NCBI GenBank assembly: GCA_964493075.1
Contig: CAZBNU010000001.1
Coordinates: 3,079-67,078, forward strand
Length of the DNA: 64,000 bases
Source: SLFT01 sp964493075
Lineage (GTDB): Bacteria; Hydrogenedentota; Hydrogenedentia; Hydrogenedentales; CAITNO01
Direction of reading: 5' to 3'
Positions 43,003 to 51,128 of the stretch are shown piece after piece (the stretch's first letter is position 1; every line of letters starts with the position of its first letter). Position numbers and translations under genes: made by a program. The notes beneath the pieces were generated by a model. The model was not told where the DNA came from. It made no database searches and saw nothing but the letters and a program-made list of their open reading frames with translations.

Positions 43003-45693
43003 TTGAAGTTAGTAATTGTAGAGTCGCCCGCCAAGGCGACAACCATTGGAAAATTTCTCGGCAGCGACTATAAAGTACTGGCAAGTTTCGGGCACATTCG
43101 CGACCTGCCAAAATCGGCCAGCGAAATACCTGCGTCCGTAAAATCAAAGCCTTGGGCACGTTTAGGGGTTGATGTCGATGGTGACTTCGGGGCTGTTTAC
43201 GTAGTGCAAAAGGAAAGCCGCAAACATATCGCCGAAATAAAAGAATTATGCAAAAATGCCGACGAAGTTATTCTCGCTACGGATGAAGACCGCGAAGGAG
43301 AATCCATCAGCTGGCATCTGCTTGAGATTCTCAAGCCCAAGGTACCCGTTAAACGCATCGCTTTCCACGAAATAACCAAGACCGCTATAAACGAAGCCAT
43401 GCAACAACCCAGAAGCGTTAACGACCAACTGGTACGCGCTCAGGAAACACGACGCATACTGGACAGACTGTTCGGGTATGAGTTATCGCCGGTATTGTGG
43501 CGTAAAGTACGCAGCAAACTCAGTGCGGGCCGGGTGCAAAGCGTTGCCCTTCGCCTGGTGGTTGAACGCGAAGAAGAACGACGTGCTTTCATGAAATCCG
43601 CCTACTGCGACGCAGAAGCGACGTTGTCCAAAGACGGGAAATCCTTCAAGGCCACCCTGACCAACGTGGACGGAAAACGCATTGCCACCGGCAAAGATTT
43701 TGATCCTGAAACAGGAAGACTGAAGGCGGCGGAAGAAAACCGTGTGATGTGGCTTCAGGAAGAAGAGGCCAAAGCGCTTACCAATCGCATGGGAGCGGCA
43801 GTACCGTGGAAGATATTTCGGGTAGAACAAAAAGAAACCCGAATGCGACCTTACCCGCCCTTTATCACTTCTACCATGCAACAGGCTGCCAGCAGCGCCC
43901 TCAATTTTCCTCCGCGAAAAACGATGCAGGTGGCACAAAAACTGTATGAAGGTGTCAACCTCGGGGACGGGAGCCGTGAAGGTTTGATAACCTATATGCG
44001 TACCGATTCCGTCACGCTCAGTGAAAAAGCGCTGCAGGACGCGGGTCGGTATATTTGCGCCCAGTACGGCGAAAAATACCATCAGCGTCGGCAATTCACG
44101 ACCAAGTCCAAAATGGCACAGGAAGCCCATGAAGCCATACGACCCACGCAAATGGACCGACCTCCGGAATCGGTTGCTTCCTTTCTCTCTCGCGACGAAC
44201 TGCGCCTGTATGAAATCATCTGGAAACGTGCGCTGGCTTCCCAGATGGCGGATGCCGTTGTTTTACGCACGTCCGTTGATATTGAGTCGGTAGACAACGC
44301 CCAGCGCGCCGAATTACGCGCCAACGGGTCTGTTGTGGTCTTTCCGGGGTTCATGCGCGTTAGCACTGAAAAGCAGAAAGATGCGGAACTGCCCCCTCTG
44401 GAAGAAGGCATGACGGTAGGTAATGCCGCCACAGCAGCCATTGCCCTGGATGCCCTTGTTCCGGTGCCCCATGAGACACAGCCCCCGGCCCGCTTCACAG
44501 AGGCATCCCTGATCAAACGCCTTGAGGATGAGGGCATCGGACGCCCCTCCACCTATGCCCCCACCGTCTCTGTAATCGAGCAGCGGGGCTACGTCGGAAA
44601 AGCGGGTTCCGCCTTGGTTCCAACCTACCTCGGAATTGCGGTAATTATCCTGCTGCGCAAACACTTCTCTGACTATGTAGACCTTAAATTTACGGCACGG
44701 ATGGAAGACATTCTGGACGATATAGCTGAAGGGCGCCAGGACTGGCTTCAGTTTATCAGAGGGTTTTATCATGGCGATAAGGAGGCTGATATTACAGGCC
44801 TGAAGCCGTCCATCGAATCTACCATTGAATCCATTGAGTTTCCTGTAATTCCTATCGGAGCGGATGAAAACCAGCAGGAAATAGTGGTACGCCTAGGCAA
44901 AAATACGCCCTTTATTCAACGGGGCGAAGGAGGCGAAGGTAATATCGCTTCGCTTCCCGATACGCTTTACTACGATGAGCTTACCGTGGATAAAGCAGTC
45001 ACCTTGCTGGAAAACCGCGCCAAAGGCGAAGAAGGACTGGGGAGATGTCCACAAACAGGCGAACCTGTATATCTCCTCGAAGGCCCTTACGGCCCTTATG
45101 TGCAGCGCGGTGAAGCGGACGGCGATGAGAAGCCCAAGCGCGTCAGCCTACCACGCGGAGTATCACCGGAATCCATTACGCTGGACAAGGCGCTGCAATT
45201 ACTACAACTTCCCCGAAAACTTGGCGCCCATCCCGAAACAGGAAAATCCGTGGCGGCAGGCCTGGGTCGGTTTGGCCCTTACGTAGTGCACGACGGGGAT
45301 TTTCGCAGTCTTGGGCAAGACAAACTTTTCAACGTCACATTGGAAGAGGCCCTTGAAATGCTGGCTCAACCCAAGAATAGCCGTGCTGCCAAAAAAATGT
45401 TGCGCACCCTCGGTGCCACACCCGACAGAGAAGCACCCGTCGAACTATACGAAGGACGTTATGGCACCTATGTGACCGATGGCACGACGAATGCCTCGCT
45501 CCCCAAAGCAATGGCCGTTGATGCTATTACGCTTGAAAGCGCACTGAATTTAATCTCGGATGCCGCTGCCAAAAAGGGAACCAAAAAGAAAACTACCGCT
45601 AAAAAGAAGACGACGGCGAAACGAAAAACTACTGCTAAAAAGAAGACGGCGGCCACCAAGAAAAAAACAACCACCCAGAAAAAGGAAGGCTGA
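43003..45693 (+). CDS. topA: DNA topoisomerase I with C-terminal repeats and Lys/Thr-rich tail
   Basis: The Toprim domain starts at the N-terminus (KLVIVESPAKATTIGKFLG; acidic triad in ATDEDREGE), and the catalytic Tyr lies in GLITYMRTDSV. The core relaxes negative supercoils through a 5'-phosphotyrosine link. Instead of Cys4 zinc fingers the C-terminus carries three Topo_C-type repeats (GRCPQTGEPVYLLEGPYGPYV, in part; HPETGKSVAAGLGRFGPYVV; APVELYEGRYGTYVTDG). A ~40-residue histone-H1-like tail of KKK/TTAK repeats, presumably for DNA binding, closes the protein. I chose the TTG at 43003, after AGAGGA, because the family begins exactly there; the frame is open to 42946. The stop overlaps the thiD start. 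Confidence 0.95.
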   Translation: MKLVIVESPAKATTIGKFLGSDYKVLASFGHIRDLPKSASEIPASVKSKPWARLGVDVDGDFGAVYVVQKESRKHIAEIKELCKNADEVILATDEDREGESISWHLLEILKPKVPVKRIAFHEITKTAINEAMQQPRSVNDQLVRAQETRRILDRLFGYELSPVLWRKVRSKLSAGRVQSVALRLVVEREEERRAFMKSAYCDAEATLSKDGKSFKATLTNVDGKRIATGKDFDPETGRLKAAEENRVMWLQEEEAKALTNRMGAAVPWKIFRVEQKETRMRPYPPFITSTMQQAASSALNFPPRKTMQVAQKLYEGVNLGDGSREGLITYMRTDSVTLSEKALQDAGRYICAQYGEKYHQRRQFTTKSKMAQEAHEAIRPTQMDRPPESVASFLSRDELRLYEIIWKRALASQMADAVVLRTSVDIESVDNAQRAELRANGSVVVFPGFMRVSTEKQKDAELPPLEEGMTVGNAATAAIALDALVPVPHETQPPARFTEASLIKRLEDEGIGRPSTYAPTVSVIEQRGYVGKAGSALVPTYLGIAVIILLRKHFSDYVDLKFTARMEDILDDIAEGRQDWLQFIRGFYHGDKEADITGLKPSIESTIESIEFPVIPIGADENQQEIVVRLGKNTPFIQRGEGGEGNIASLPDTLYYDELTVDKAVTLLENRAKGEEGLGRCPQTGEPVYLLEGPYGPYVQRGEADGDEKPKRVSLPRGVSPESITLDKALQLLQLPRKLGAHPETGKSVAAGLGRFGPYVVHDGDFRSLGQDKLFNVTLEEALEMLAQPKNSRAAKKMLRTLGATPDREAPVELYEGRYGTYVTDGTTNASLPKAMAVDAITLESALNLISDAAAKKGTKKKTTAKKKTTAKRKTTAKKKTAATKKKTTTQKKEG

Positions 45694-46499
45694 TGGAAAG
45701 CAACATCAAGCGGGTGCTGACCATAGCGGGGAGCGATAGTGGCGGCGGCGCCGGTATTCAGGCTGACTTGAAAACCTTCACCTCCTTGGGGTGTTATGGA
45801 TTGAGCGTCATCACAGCCGTCACCGCACAGAATACGGTTGAAGTACGCAGCATCCACGAGATGCCTCCCTTTGAGGTGAGAAGCCAGTTGGAAACCGTGC
45901 TGGACGATATAAAGGTGGATGCGGTGAAGACCGGGATGCTCGCAAACGCGACTATTATTGAAACGGTAGCCTCTGTTCTGAAAAAATATCATACGCCCAA
46001 TATCGTGGTAGACCCTGTTATGATTTCAAAAGGCGGCGCCCATTTGCTTCGGGCGGATGCCGTTGAAGCATTGAAGTGCCACCTGGCTCCCTTGGCGACA
46101 ATTTTGACCCCTAATCTTCCAGAGGCTGCCGCCTTGACCGGCCTTACCATTGACGGGTATACTGATACACAAGAGATAGTGGAATTGCTGCATCGTCTGG
46201 GATCACAATTTGTCCTGCTGAAGGGGGGACATTTTGAGTCCCCGGAAGCAACGGATTATTTATTCGATGGTTGTGTGCAGAAAGTTTATGCCGCGCCGCG
46301 AATCGCTACGAAAAACACACACGGCACCGGTTGCACCTATGCTGCAGCAATTGCCGCTTATCTGGCACAGGGTTTTATCCCCCCGGATGCCGTACATCAT
46401 GCCAAGGCTTATTTGACGGGTGCCATTATGGCAAGCGATACCTTGAATGTCGGTCACGGGGTTGGCCCCTTACATCATGGATGGAATTTGCAAACGTAG
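45693..46499 (+). CDS. thiD: Hydroxymethylpyrimidine/phosphomethylpyrimidine kinase
   Basis: The 268-residue ribokinase-fold enzyme phosphorylates HMP and HMP-P in thiamine synthesis or salvage. Family signatures are LTIAGSDSGGGAGIQADLKTF (in part), AVKTGMLANA, VVDPVMISKGG, LTPNLPEAAALTG, LLKGGHFE and NTHGTGCTYAAAIAAYL with the catalytic region near the GTGC motif. The ATG shares its A with the topA stop codon (TGATG), so it depends on translational coupling. No TPP riboswitch is seen before the pair. Other thiamine genes are absent from the window. Confidence 0.96.
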   Translation: MESNIKRVLTIAGSDSGGGAGIQADLKTFTSLGCYGLSVITAVTAQNTVEVRSIHEMPPFEVRSQLETVLDDIKVDAVKTGMLANATIIETVASVLKKYHTPNIVVDPVMISKGGAHLLRADAVEALKCHLAPLATILTPNLPEAAALTGLTIDGYTDTQEIVELLHRLGSQFVLLKGGHFESPEATDYLFDGCVQKVYAAPRIATKNTHGTGCTYAAAIAAYLAQGFIPPDAVHHAKAYLTGAIMASDTLNVGHGVGPLHHGWNLQT

Positions 46500-46564
46500 A
46501 AACAAATCGCAGTAGCGGCATATATGCACATCTACAAAATGATGCAATAAGTGCTTCTATTGTC

Positions 46565-46615
46565 TATAATTTGTTCCGTTGGGTAACAGATATTGTATTA
46601 TTCAGCGAATAATAC
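46565..46615 (+). promoter_or_regulatory. -10 box followed by a perfect 9-bp inverted repeat
   Basis: TATAAT (46565-46570) is followed by GTATTATTC-AGC-GAATAATAC (46595-46615), a perfect palindrome with 9-bp arms. It lies 100 nt before the coiled-coil gene at 46715. It could be an operator or an RNA hairpin; no T run follows, so it is not a typical terminator. Confidence 0.4.
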
Positions 46616-46714
46616 GTAGAGTGAACGTGTTATATAAACGATGTGTTAGTATCAAGAATGGTTATTTTTCTAGTAGGGTTAATGTGGCAATAATAAACTG
46701 ACTGAAAGCATTGC

Positions 46715-47962
46715 ATGTACGACGAATCAGCAATTGAAGTCTTTACAACATCTTCTGGACTGCAGCGGTACAGACTGCCTGCCCTTTATACGCAGTTAAA
46801 CAAACACCGCAACATTTCCTCGGACACCCCGGAATTTGCCGTACATAAAGCGGTATTCCAGGAGATTCTATGGAAAGCGCAACACGAGCATTTTGTAACC
46901 GTAAAACGCAAAAAACTCGGTCTGGAGATGAATGCCAAGCGTCCGGATGTCACCTCGCGGCAGAAGCGCAAGATTGCCGACAACCGAAGTGAACTGGCAC
47001 AACAGGAGATGACGTACGCCTATGATTCTCTTGCACATGCGCTGCGGCATGGTCCAAAATTTTCGTGGGACGTCCTGAAGAAATTTCCGGATTATCCCAA
47101 ACCGCGCCCGAATGAGCCGCAGATAGCGCCCCCCCCAGACAAACCACAGTTACCCCGTGAACCGCAAATCACGGACACTATATTCCAACCCAAATTGGAT
47201 CCCATGGACCGGCTGATGCGTTCGAAACGGGAGCAGAAGGAAAATGAGGCGCGCATACACTTTGAATCCGCGCACACGCAATGGGAGCAGCTGGCACAAC
47301 GTGTACGTCGCCTGCATCAAGAACAGGTAATTCAGTATAAGCAAAACCTTCAAGCCGTCAGAGGAAAGTTTCAGCTGGAAATTAAGAAATGGGAGCAGGA
47401 AAAGGAACGCTATTATCGCGATCGTGAAAAATGCACCCAAATCGTGGAATCTAAAAAAATCGCTTTTACTAGAAACGATCCGCATGCCATCCTCGATTTC
47501 TTTGACATGGTGCTGGCATTTTCGAATTATCCGCCCCTGTTTCCGCAAAGTTATGAAATTGACTATGACGAGGGGAAAAGAGAACTGATATTAGATTATC
47601 TACTGCCGCCCCTCAAGGTGCTTCCTCGTCTGCGGGCTGTAACCTATGACAAGGAAGAGGATTCCTTCTATGAATCCGTATTAGAGGAGGACGAAAGAAA
47701 TCAGAAATATGCGCAACTGCTTCAAGAGATGCCATTGCGTACTTTCTATGAAATTTTTATGGCTGATAAATCCGAAACAGTAGCCGCTGTTCAATTTCGT
47801 GGGTATCTATATCTTCAGCAAGACGCAAAAAGCGGTGGTACACCCTCTTGTGTACTTGCTATACGTGCAGAGCGCAGTTCCTTTTTGGCGCTTAATCTGG
47901 CGGAATGCGATCCGTCGGATGCATTCATAGAACTGGGCGGCACAATAGAGGCTAACGAATAA
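46715..47962 (+). CDS. Coiled-coil protein resembling the non-nuclease region of Mrr-type restriction proteins
   Basis: The 415 residues contain a helical N-terminal half rich in charged residues, a Pro-rich linker (residues ~125-155), a predicted coiled coil (~170-250) and a C-terminal domain with FPQSYEIDYDEGKRELIL, LPPLKVLPRLRAVTYDKEED, the LRTFYEIF segment and LALNLAECDPSDAFIELGG. That last part matches, as I recall it, the conserved domain that precedes the Mrr-like nuclease in certain restriction endonucleases, where it ends in NLA.VDPK..F..L. Here the protein stops at that point, and no nuclease motif is present. Its start has little Shine-Dalgarno support. The function is unknown. Confidence 0.55.
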   Translation: MYDESAIEVFTTSSGLQRYRLPALYTQLNKHRNISSDTPEFAVHKAVFQEILWKAQHEHFVTVKRKKLGLEMNAKRPDVTSRQKRKIADNRSELAQQEMTYAYDSLAHALRHGPKFSWDVLKKFPDYPKPRPNEPQIAPPPDKPQLPREPQITDTIFQPKLDPMDRLMRSKREQKENEARIHFESAHTQWEQLAQRVRRLHQEQVIQYKQNLQAVRGKFQLEIKKWEQEKERYYRDREKCTQIVESKKIAFTRNDPHAILDFFDMVLAFSNYPPLFPQSYEIDYDEGKRELILDYLLPPLKVLPRLRAVTYDKEEDSFYESVLEEDERNQKYAQLLQEMPLRTFYEIFMADKSETVAAVQFRGYLYLQQDAKSGGTPSCVLAIRAERSSFLALNLAECDPSDAFIELGGTIEANE

Positions 47963-47971
47963 GCACAACAC

Positions 47972-50404
47972 ATGAAAATGCCAGCATCCAAAAAATGGCG
48001 TTACATTCAGGAAGTGTTTTTCATACTGCTTGTTGTTTTTTGTGCTTGGATGGGGGGTACATCTTACCTTGATACATGGCAGGGTCCCGCCGGCTCCCTC
48101 ACAAACGACCTGTTTATTCCGGCTGTGATGATGAATGCCGGGTATGGCTTTTCCAATGTTAATGCTGATACTATCCCCGGATTGCGCCCTTTTCTGAATT
48201 TTCAATCTCCCGCATTTGATCTCGACCAGATTCCGACAACGGTCATGACAATTCCCCTCCATCCTTACCAGGAATTTCACCGCTATCTTATCTATACGGT
48301 GGCATTCACTTGGCGCATCCACGGAGTTACCTGGGACGCTGTTAAAGTGCTGCTGCTGGTGTATCTTTTTCTTTCCTGTCTGGCGGTTTACGGTATTTGC
48401 CGACTCGCAATGCATCCCGCACTTTCCCTTCTCGTTGTCATCGCTTTTTTACATGCACCCGCAGTGGGTACAACCCTCCCCATACTTCGTGATTTTGCCA
48501 AAGCCCCTTTTATTCTCGCCATAGTACTTTTGCTCGGCGTCATCCTATTCCGACAATCACCACGAAGGCGGTTTCTGCTATGGGCCCTACTTGTAGGCGT
48601 CCTGCTGGGTGCGGGGATGGGTATACGCCGTGACATGATGGTCTTTGTTCCCATTAGCATTTTTTTTCTTTTTGTGGGCGGCATCAACACACCAAGATAC
48701 GCCCTATGCACCCGATTGTCGGCGATGGTATTGCTCGCCGCTGCATTTGTTCTGGTTGGCTGGCCAATTCATAAGTCCCTTATGCAATCTGGCTACCTGG
48801 CAGCCCACGACACCATCATGGGATTCTCCTCTTACTCTGATCACGAACTCGGATTGCTGAAGCCGGCTTCCTATGAAAAGCATTACCTGCTAAACGATAT
48901 GTACAGTACTATCAAAGCACATTACGCGGCAGGCTTGGGCGCCACGTTTCCCGAAAGCGTGTATCAGGAACGCGCAGCAGAACCGGATTTTGATTTTGAA
49001 GCCAAGCGCGCCTATGTACAGAAAATTATCTGGACTTTCCCGGCAGATATGCTTTCACGCGCTTACGCCGCTGTAATGCGTACTACGGTAGGGATAACCC
49101 CCACGCCTTTCGGAATTGCGCGTTATGGCTTCTGGTTTACCGGTATTGCGCTCATACTTATCGCCGCACAGAGCCCGATACGAGCATGGCTGCTGCTGGC
49201 AATGCTATGCTATTTCTGTGGCTATACCAGCATTCAATTCGCCACCAGACATGCCTTTCATACCAGTTTTGTACCTTTTTTCTTTCTGGGATTCCTCCTG
49301 CATCACGGCAGTTTACATCTGTGGCGGTGGCGGCGATATAATAATCCCGGAGAACAGACAACTACTGAACCTTTATGGCGACCCTATTGCCGCGCCATTC
49401 TTTGGGTACTTGTCACGGTGGCGCTTTTCTATATGCCCTTGATGGCTGCACAACAGATGCAGTACAAAAAAGTGGAAGAGTTGCGCGTTGTCTATGAATC
49501 TGCAGGCCTCGAAGCTGTAGGTCACAAAATACTGATATGGGAAGGGAAACCGCTTATAGCGCCCACAGAAACAGTGCGCGCCAGTGGCTTTGAAGGACAA
49601 TGCCTGCTTGCCGATTTTGAAACAGGCATAGTAGTTGCCACCTTCGAAAATGCCCCACTCCCGCTGAACCTGAACGCGACTTACGAATGGAGAGGCGGCA
49701 TCGGTGATTTTGGCGGCCCCCTTCATATCTCCCAGCAGAACGGGGAGCACTCCTTTACTGGAAGTCTATATTTTCCCGTTCACGAAAAAACAAATTATGG
49801 CACGGATTGGAGCCGCTTCGTCGGAATCTCCATGCCGGAAGATATTGCCCCTTGTTTTCGCGGCCTGTACAAAGTCAAAAATCTGACGGATGTAAATCTC
49901 TTGGTCAATATGCTAATCACGGACGAAAAGGATAATTTCGCCCACTTTCAGCAGTTATCCATACCTTGGAGCGGCGGCGCTTCGTGGTCGCCCTATCCGT
50001 TCGGTTCAGGTCTTTCACTTCAGAACGATTCCATTCAAATAGAAACGTGCATCGCCGATAACGAATCCACTCGGGCGATTGCACTGGCTAAAAAAGCCCT
50101 GGAGCAACATCCCGGTAGTATCCTCTTCACCACGCTTCTCGCCGAAGCCTATGAACTAAAGGGGGAAACACGAGAATCGTACAACATCTGCACGGCACTG
50201 CTACAACTCTTGCCTGGGGTTCCTGCGGCTTACGCAGAACTCGATGATTTCTTTGAACGGCAGGGCGGTGCAACACGACGCTTGGACATGTGGTCTACAA
50301 TCCACAAGGATTTTCCCACCCTTGTATCGGCAAAAAAATACCTGAAAAAGGTAACTTCCGAATGTAATGTTGAGCATAACATAGACGACGGTGCTGCTGA
50401 ATAG
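47972..50404 (+). CDS. Polytopic membrane protein, GT-C glycosyltransferase-like, with C-terminal TPR region
   Basis: The 810-residue protein has about ten membrane helices in its first ~500 residues. A large first extracytoplasmic loop after helix 1 (SYLDTWQGPAGSLTND, FLNFQSPAFDLDQ) and helices alternating with short loops are usual for GT-C enzymes that use polyprenyl-linked sugars. After the last helix comes a beta-rich extracytoplasmic domain (~510-690), then helical TPR-like repeats (AIALAKKALEQHPGSILFTT, AEAYELKGETRESYNICTAL). No catalytic motif is certain. It begins 9 nt after the coiled-coil gene. A surface glycan or membrane assembly role is a guess. Confidence 0.5.
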   Translation: MKMPASKKWRYIQEVFFILLVVFCAWMGGTSYLDTWQGPAGSLTNDLFIPAVMMNAGYGFSNVNADTIPGLRPFLNFQSPAFDLDQIPTTVMTIPLHPYQEFHRYLIYTVAFTWRIHGVTWDAVKVLLLVYLFLSCLAVYGICRLAMHPALSLLVVIAFLHAPAVGTTLPILRDFAKAPFILAIVLLLGVILFRQSPRRRFLLWALLVGVLLGAGMGIRRDMMVFVPISIFFLFVGGINTPRYALCTRLSAMVLLAAAFVLVGWPIHKSLMQSGYLAAHDTIMGFSSYSDHELGLLKPASYEKHYLLNDMYSTIKAHYAAGLGATFPESVYQERAAEPDFDFEAKRAYVQKIIWTFPADMLSRAYAAVMRTTVGITPTPFGIARYGFWFTGIALILIAAQSPIRAWLLLAMLCYFCGYTSIQFATRHAFHTSFVPFFFLGFLLHHGSLHLWRWRRYNNPGEQTTTEPLWRPYCRAILWVLVTVALFYMPLMAAQQMQYKKVEELRVVYESAGLEAVGHKILIWEGKPLIAPTETVRASGFEGQCLLADFETGIVVATFENAPLPLNLNATYEWRGGIGDFGGPLHISQQNGEHSFTGSLYFPVHEKTNYGTDWSRFVGISMPEDIAPCFRGLYKVKNLTDVNLLVNMLITDEKDNFAHFQQLSIPWSGGASWSPYPFGSGLSLQNDSIQIETCIADNESTRAIALAKKALEQHPGSILFTTLLAEAYELKGETRESYNICTALLQLLPGVPAAYAELDDFFERQGGATRRLDMWSTIHKDFPTLVSAKKYLKKVTSECNVEHNIDDGAAE

Positions 50405-50516
50405 ATATAATGCCCCAGTACGCATTGTTTATATAGTTGGATTCAAGATGCGGATCGCCTTGACTCAGGCTGACAAGGTGTGTAGCATGTGTATTTTTAC
50501 AATAGGAGTTTATCAC

Positions 50517-51128
50517 ATGGAGATACTGACCTTTCCAGTAACACCGTTTTACACAAACTGTTATGTAATCAAAGATTCAGGCGAGGCAATTGTCATTGAT
50601 CCGGGCGAATCTACCCCGGAATTGACACAAAGTCTTGCTGATTGTAATGTCACCATGATATTTAACACCCACTGTCATTGTGACCATAGCGGAGGCAATG
50701 CAGAGATGGTACGCCTGACCGGGGCCCCTTTGGTCTGTCATGAAGATGAACTGCCTCTACTGCATACCCTTTGCGAACAGGGTCGCATGTTTGGCGTGCC
50801 CTTCACAGCGTCTCCGGAACCGGACCGTTTCGTCAAGCATGGTGACACCATCAGCTTGGGCAGCGTCCAGTTTGAAGTACGGTATGCGCCGGGTCATTCG
50901 CCTGGACATGTAGTGCTTGTCACGGAGGGCATGGTAATTGCCGGAGACGTACTCTTTGCTGGCAGCATTGGCCGCACCGATCTGCCGGGCGGCAGTATGC
51001 CGCAGTTGCTGCAAAGTATTACAGACCAATTGATGACATTGCCCGACGAAACCATTGTTTACTGCGGACATGGCCCCACCACTACCATTGGTGAGGAGCG
51101 GGCATCAAACCCGTTTCTGGTGCACTAA
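50517..51128 (+). CDS. MBL-fold hydrolase (glyoxalase II-like)
   Basis: The 203-residue metallo-beta-lactamase-fold protein has the binuclear metal motif HCHCDHSGG (H-x-H-x-D-H), then APGHSPGHV with the next His, GDVLFAGSIGRTDLPGG and a final CGHGPTTT where glyoxalase II-type enzymes have their last His. It belongs to the YcbL/GloB-like group that hydrolyses thioesters such as S-lactoylglutathione or related substrates. The ATG at 50517 has AGGAG upstream; longer frames to 50391 are not supported. The next gene's ATG follows the stop without a gap. Confidence 0.92.
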   Translation: MEILTFPVTPFYTNCYVIKDSGEAIVIDPGESTPELTQSLADCNVTMIFNTHCHCDHSGGNAEMVRLTGAPLVCHEDELPLLHTLCEQGRMFGVPFTASPEPDRFVKHGDTISLGSVQFEVRYAPGHSPGHVVLVTEGMVIAGDVLFAGSIGRTDLPGGSMPQLLQSITDQLMTLPDETIVYCGHGPTTTIGEERASNPFLVH

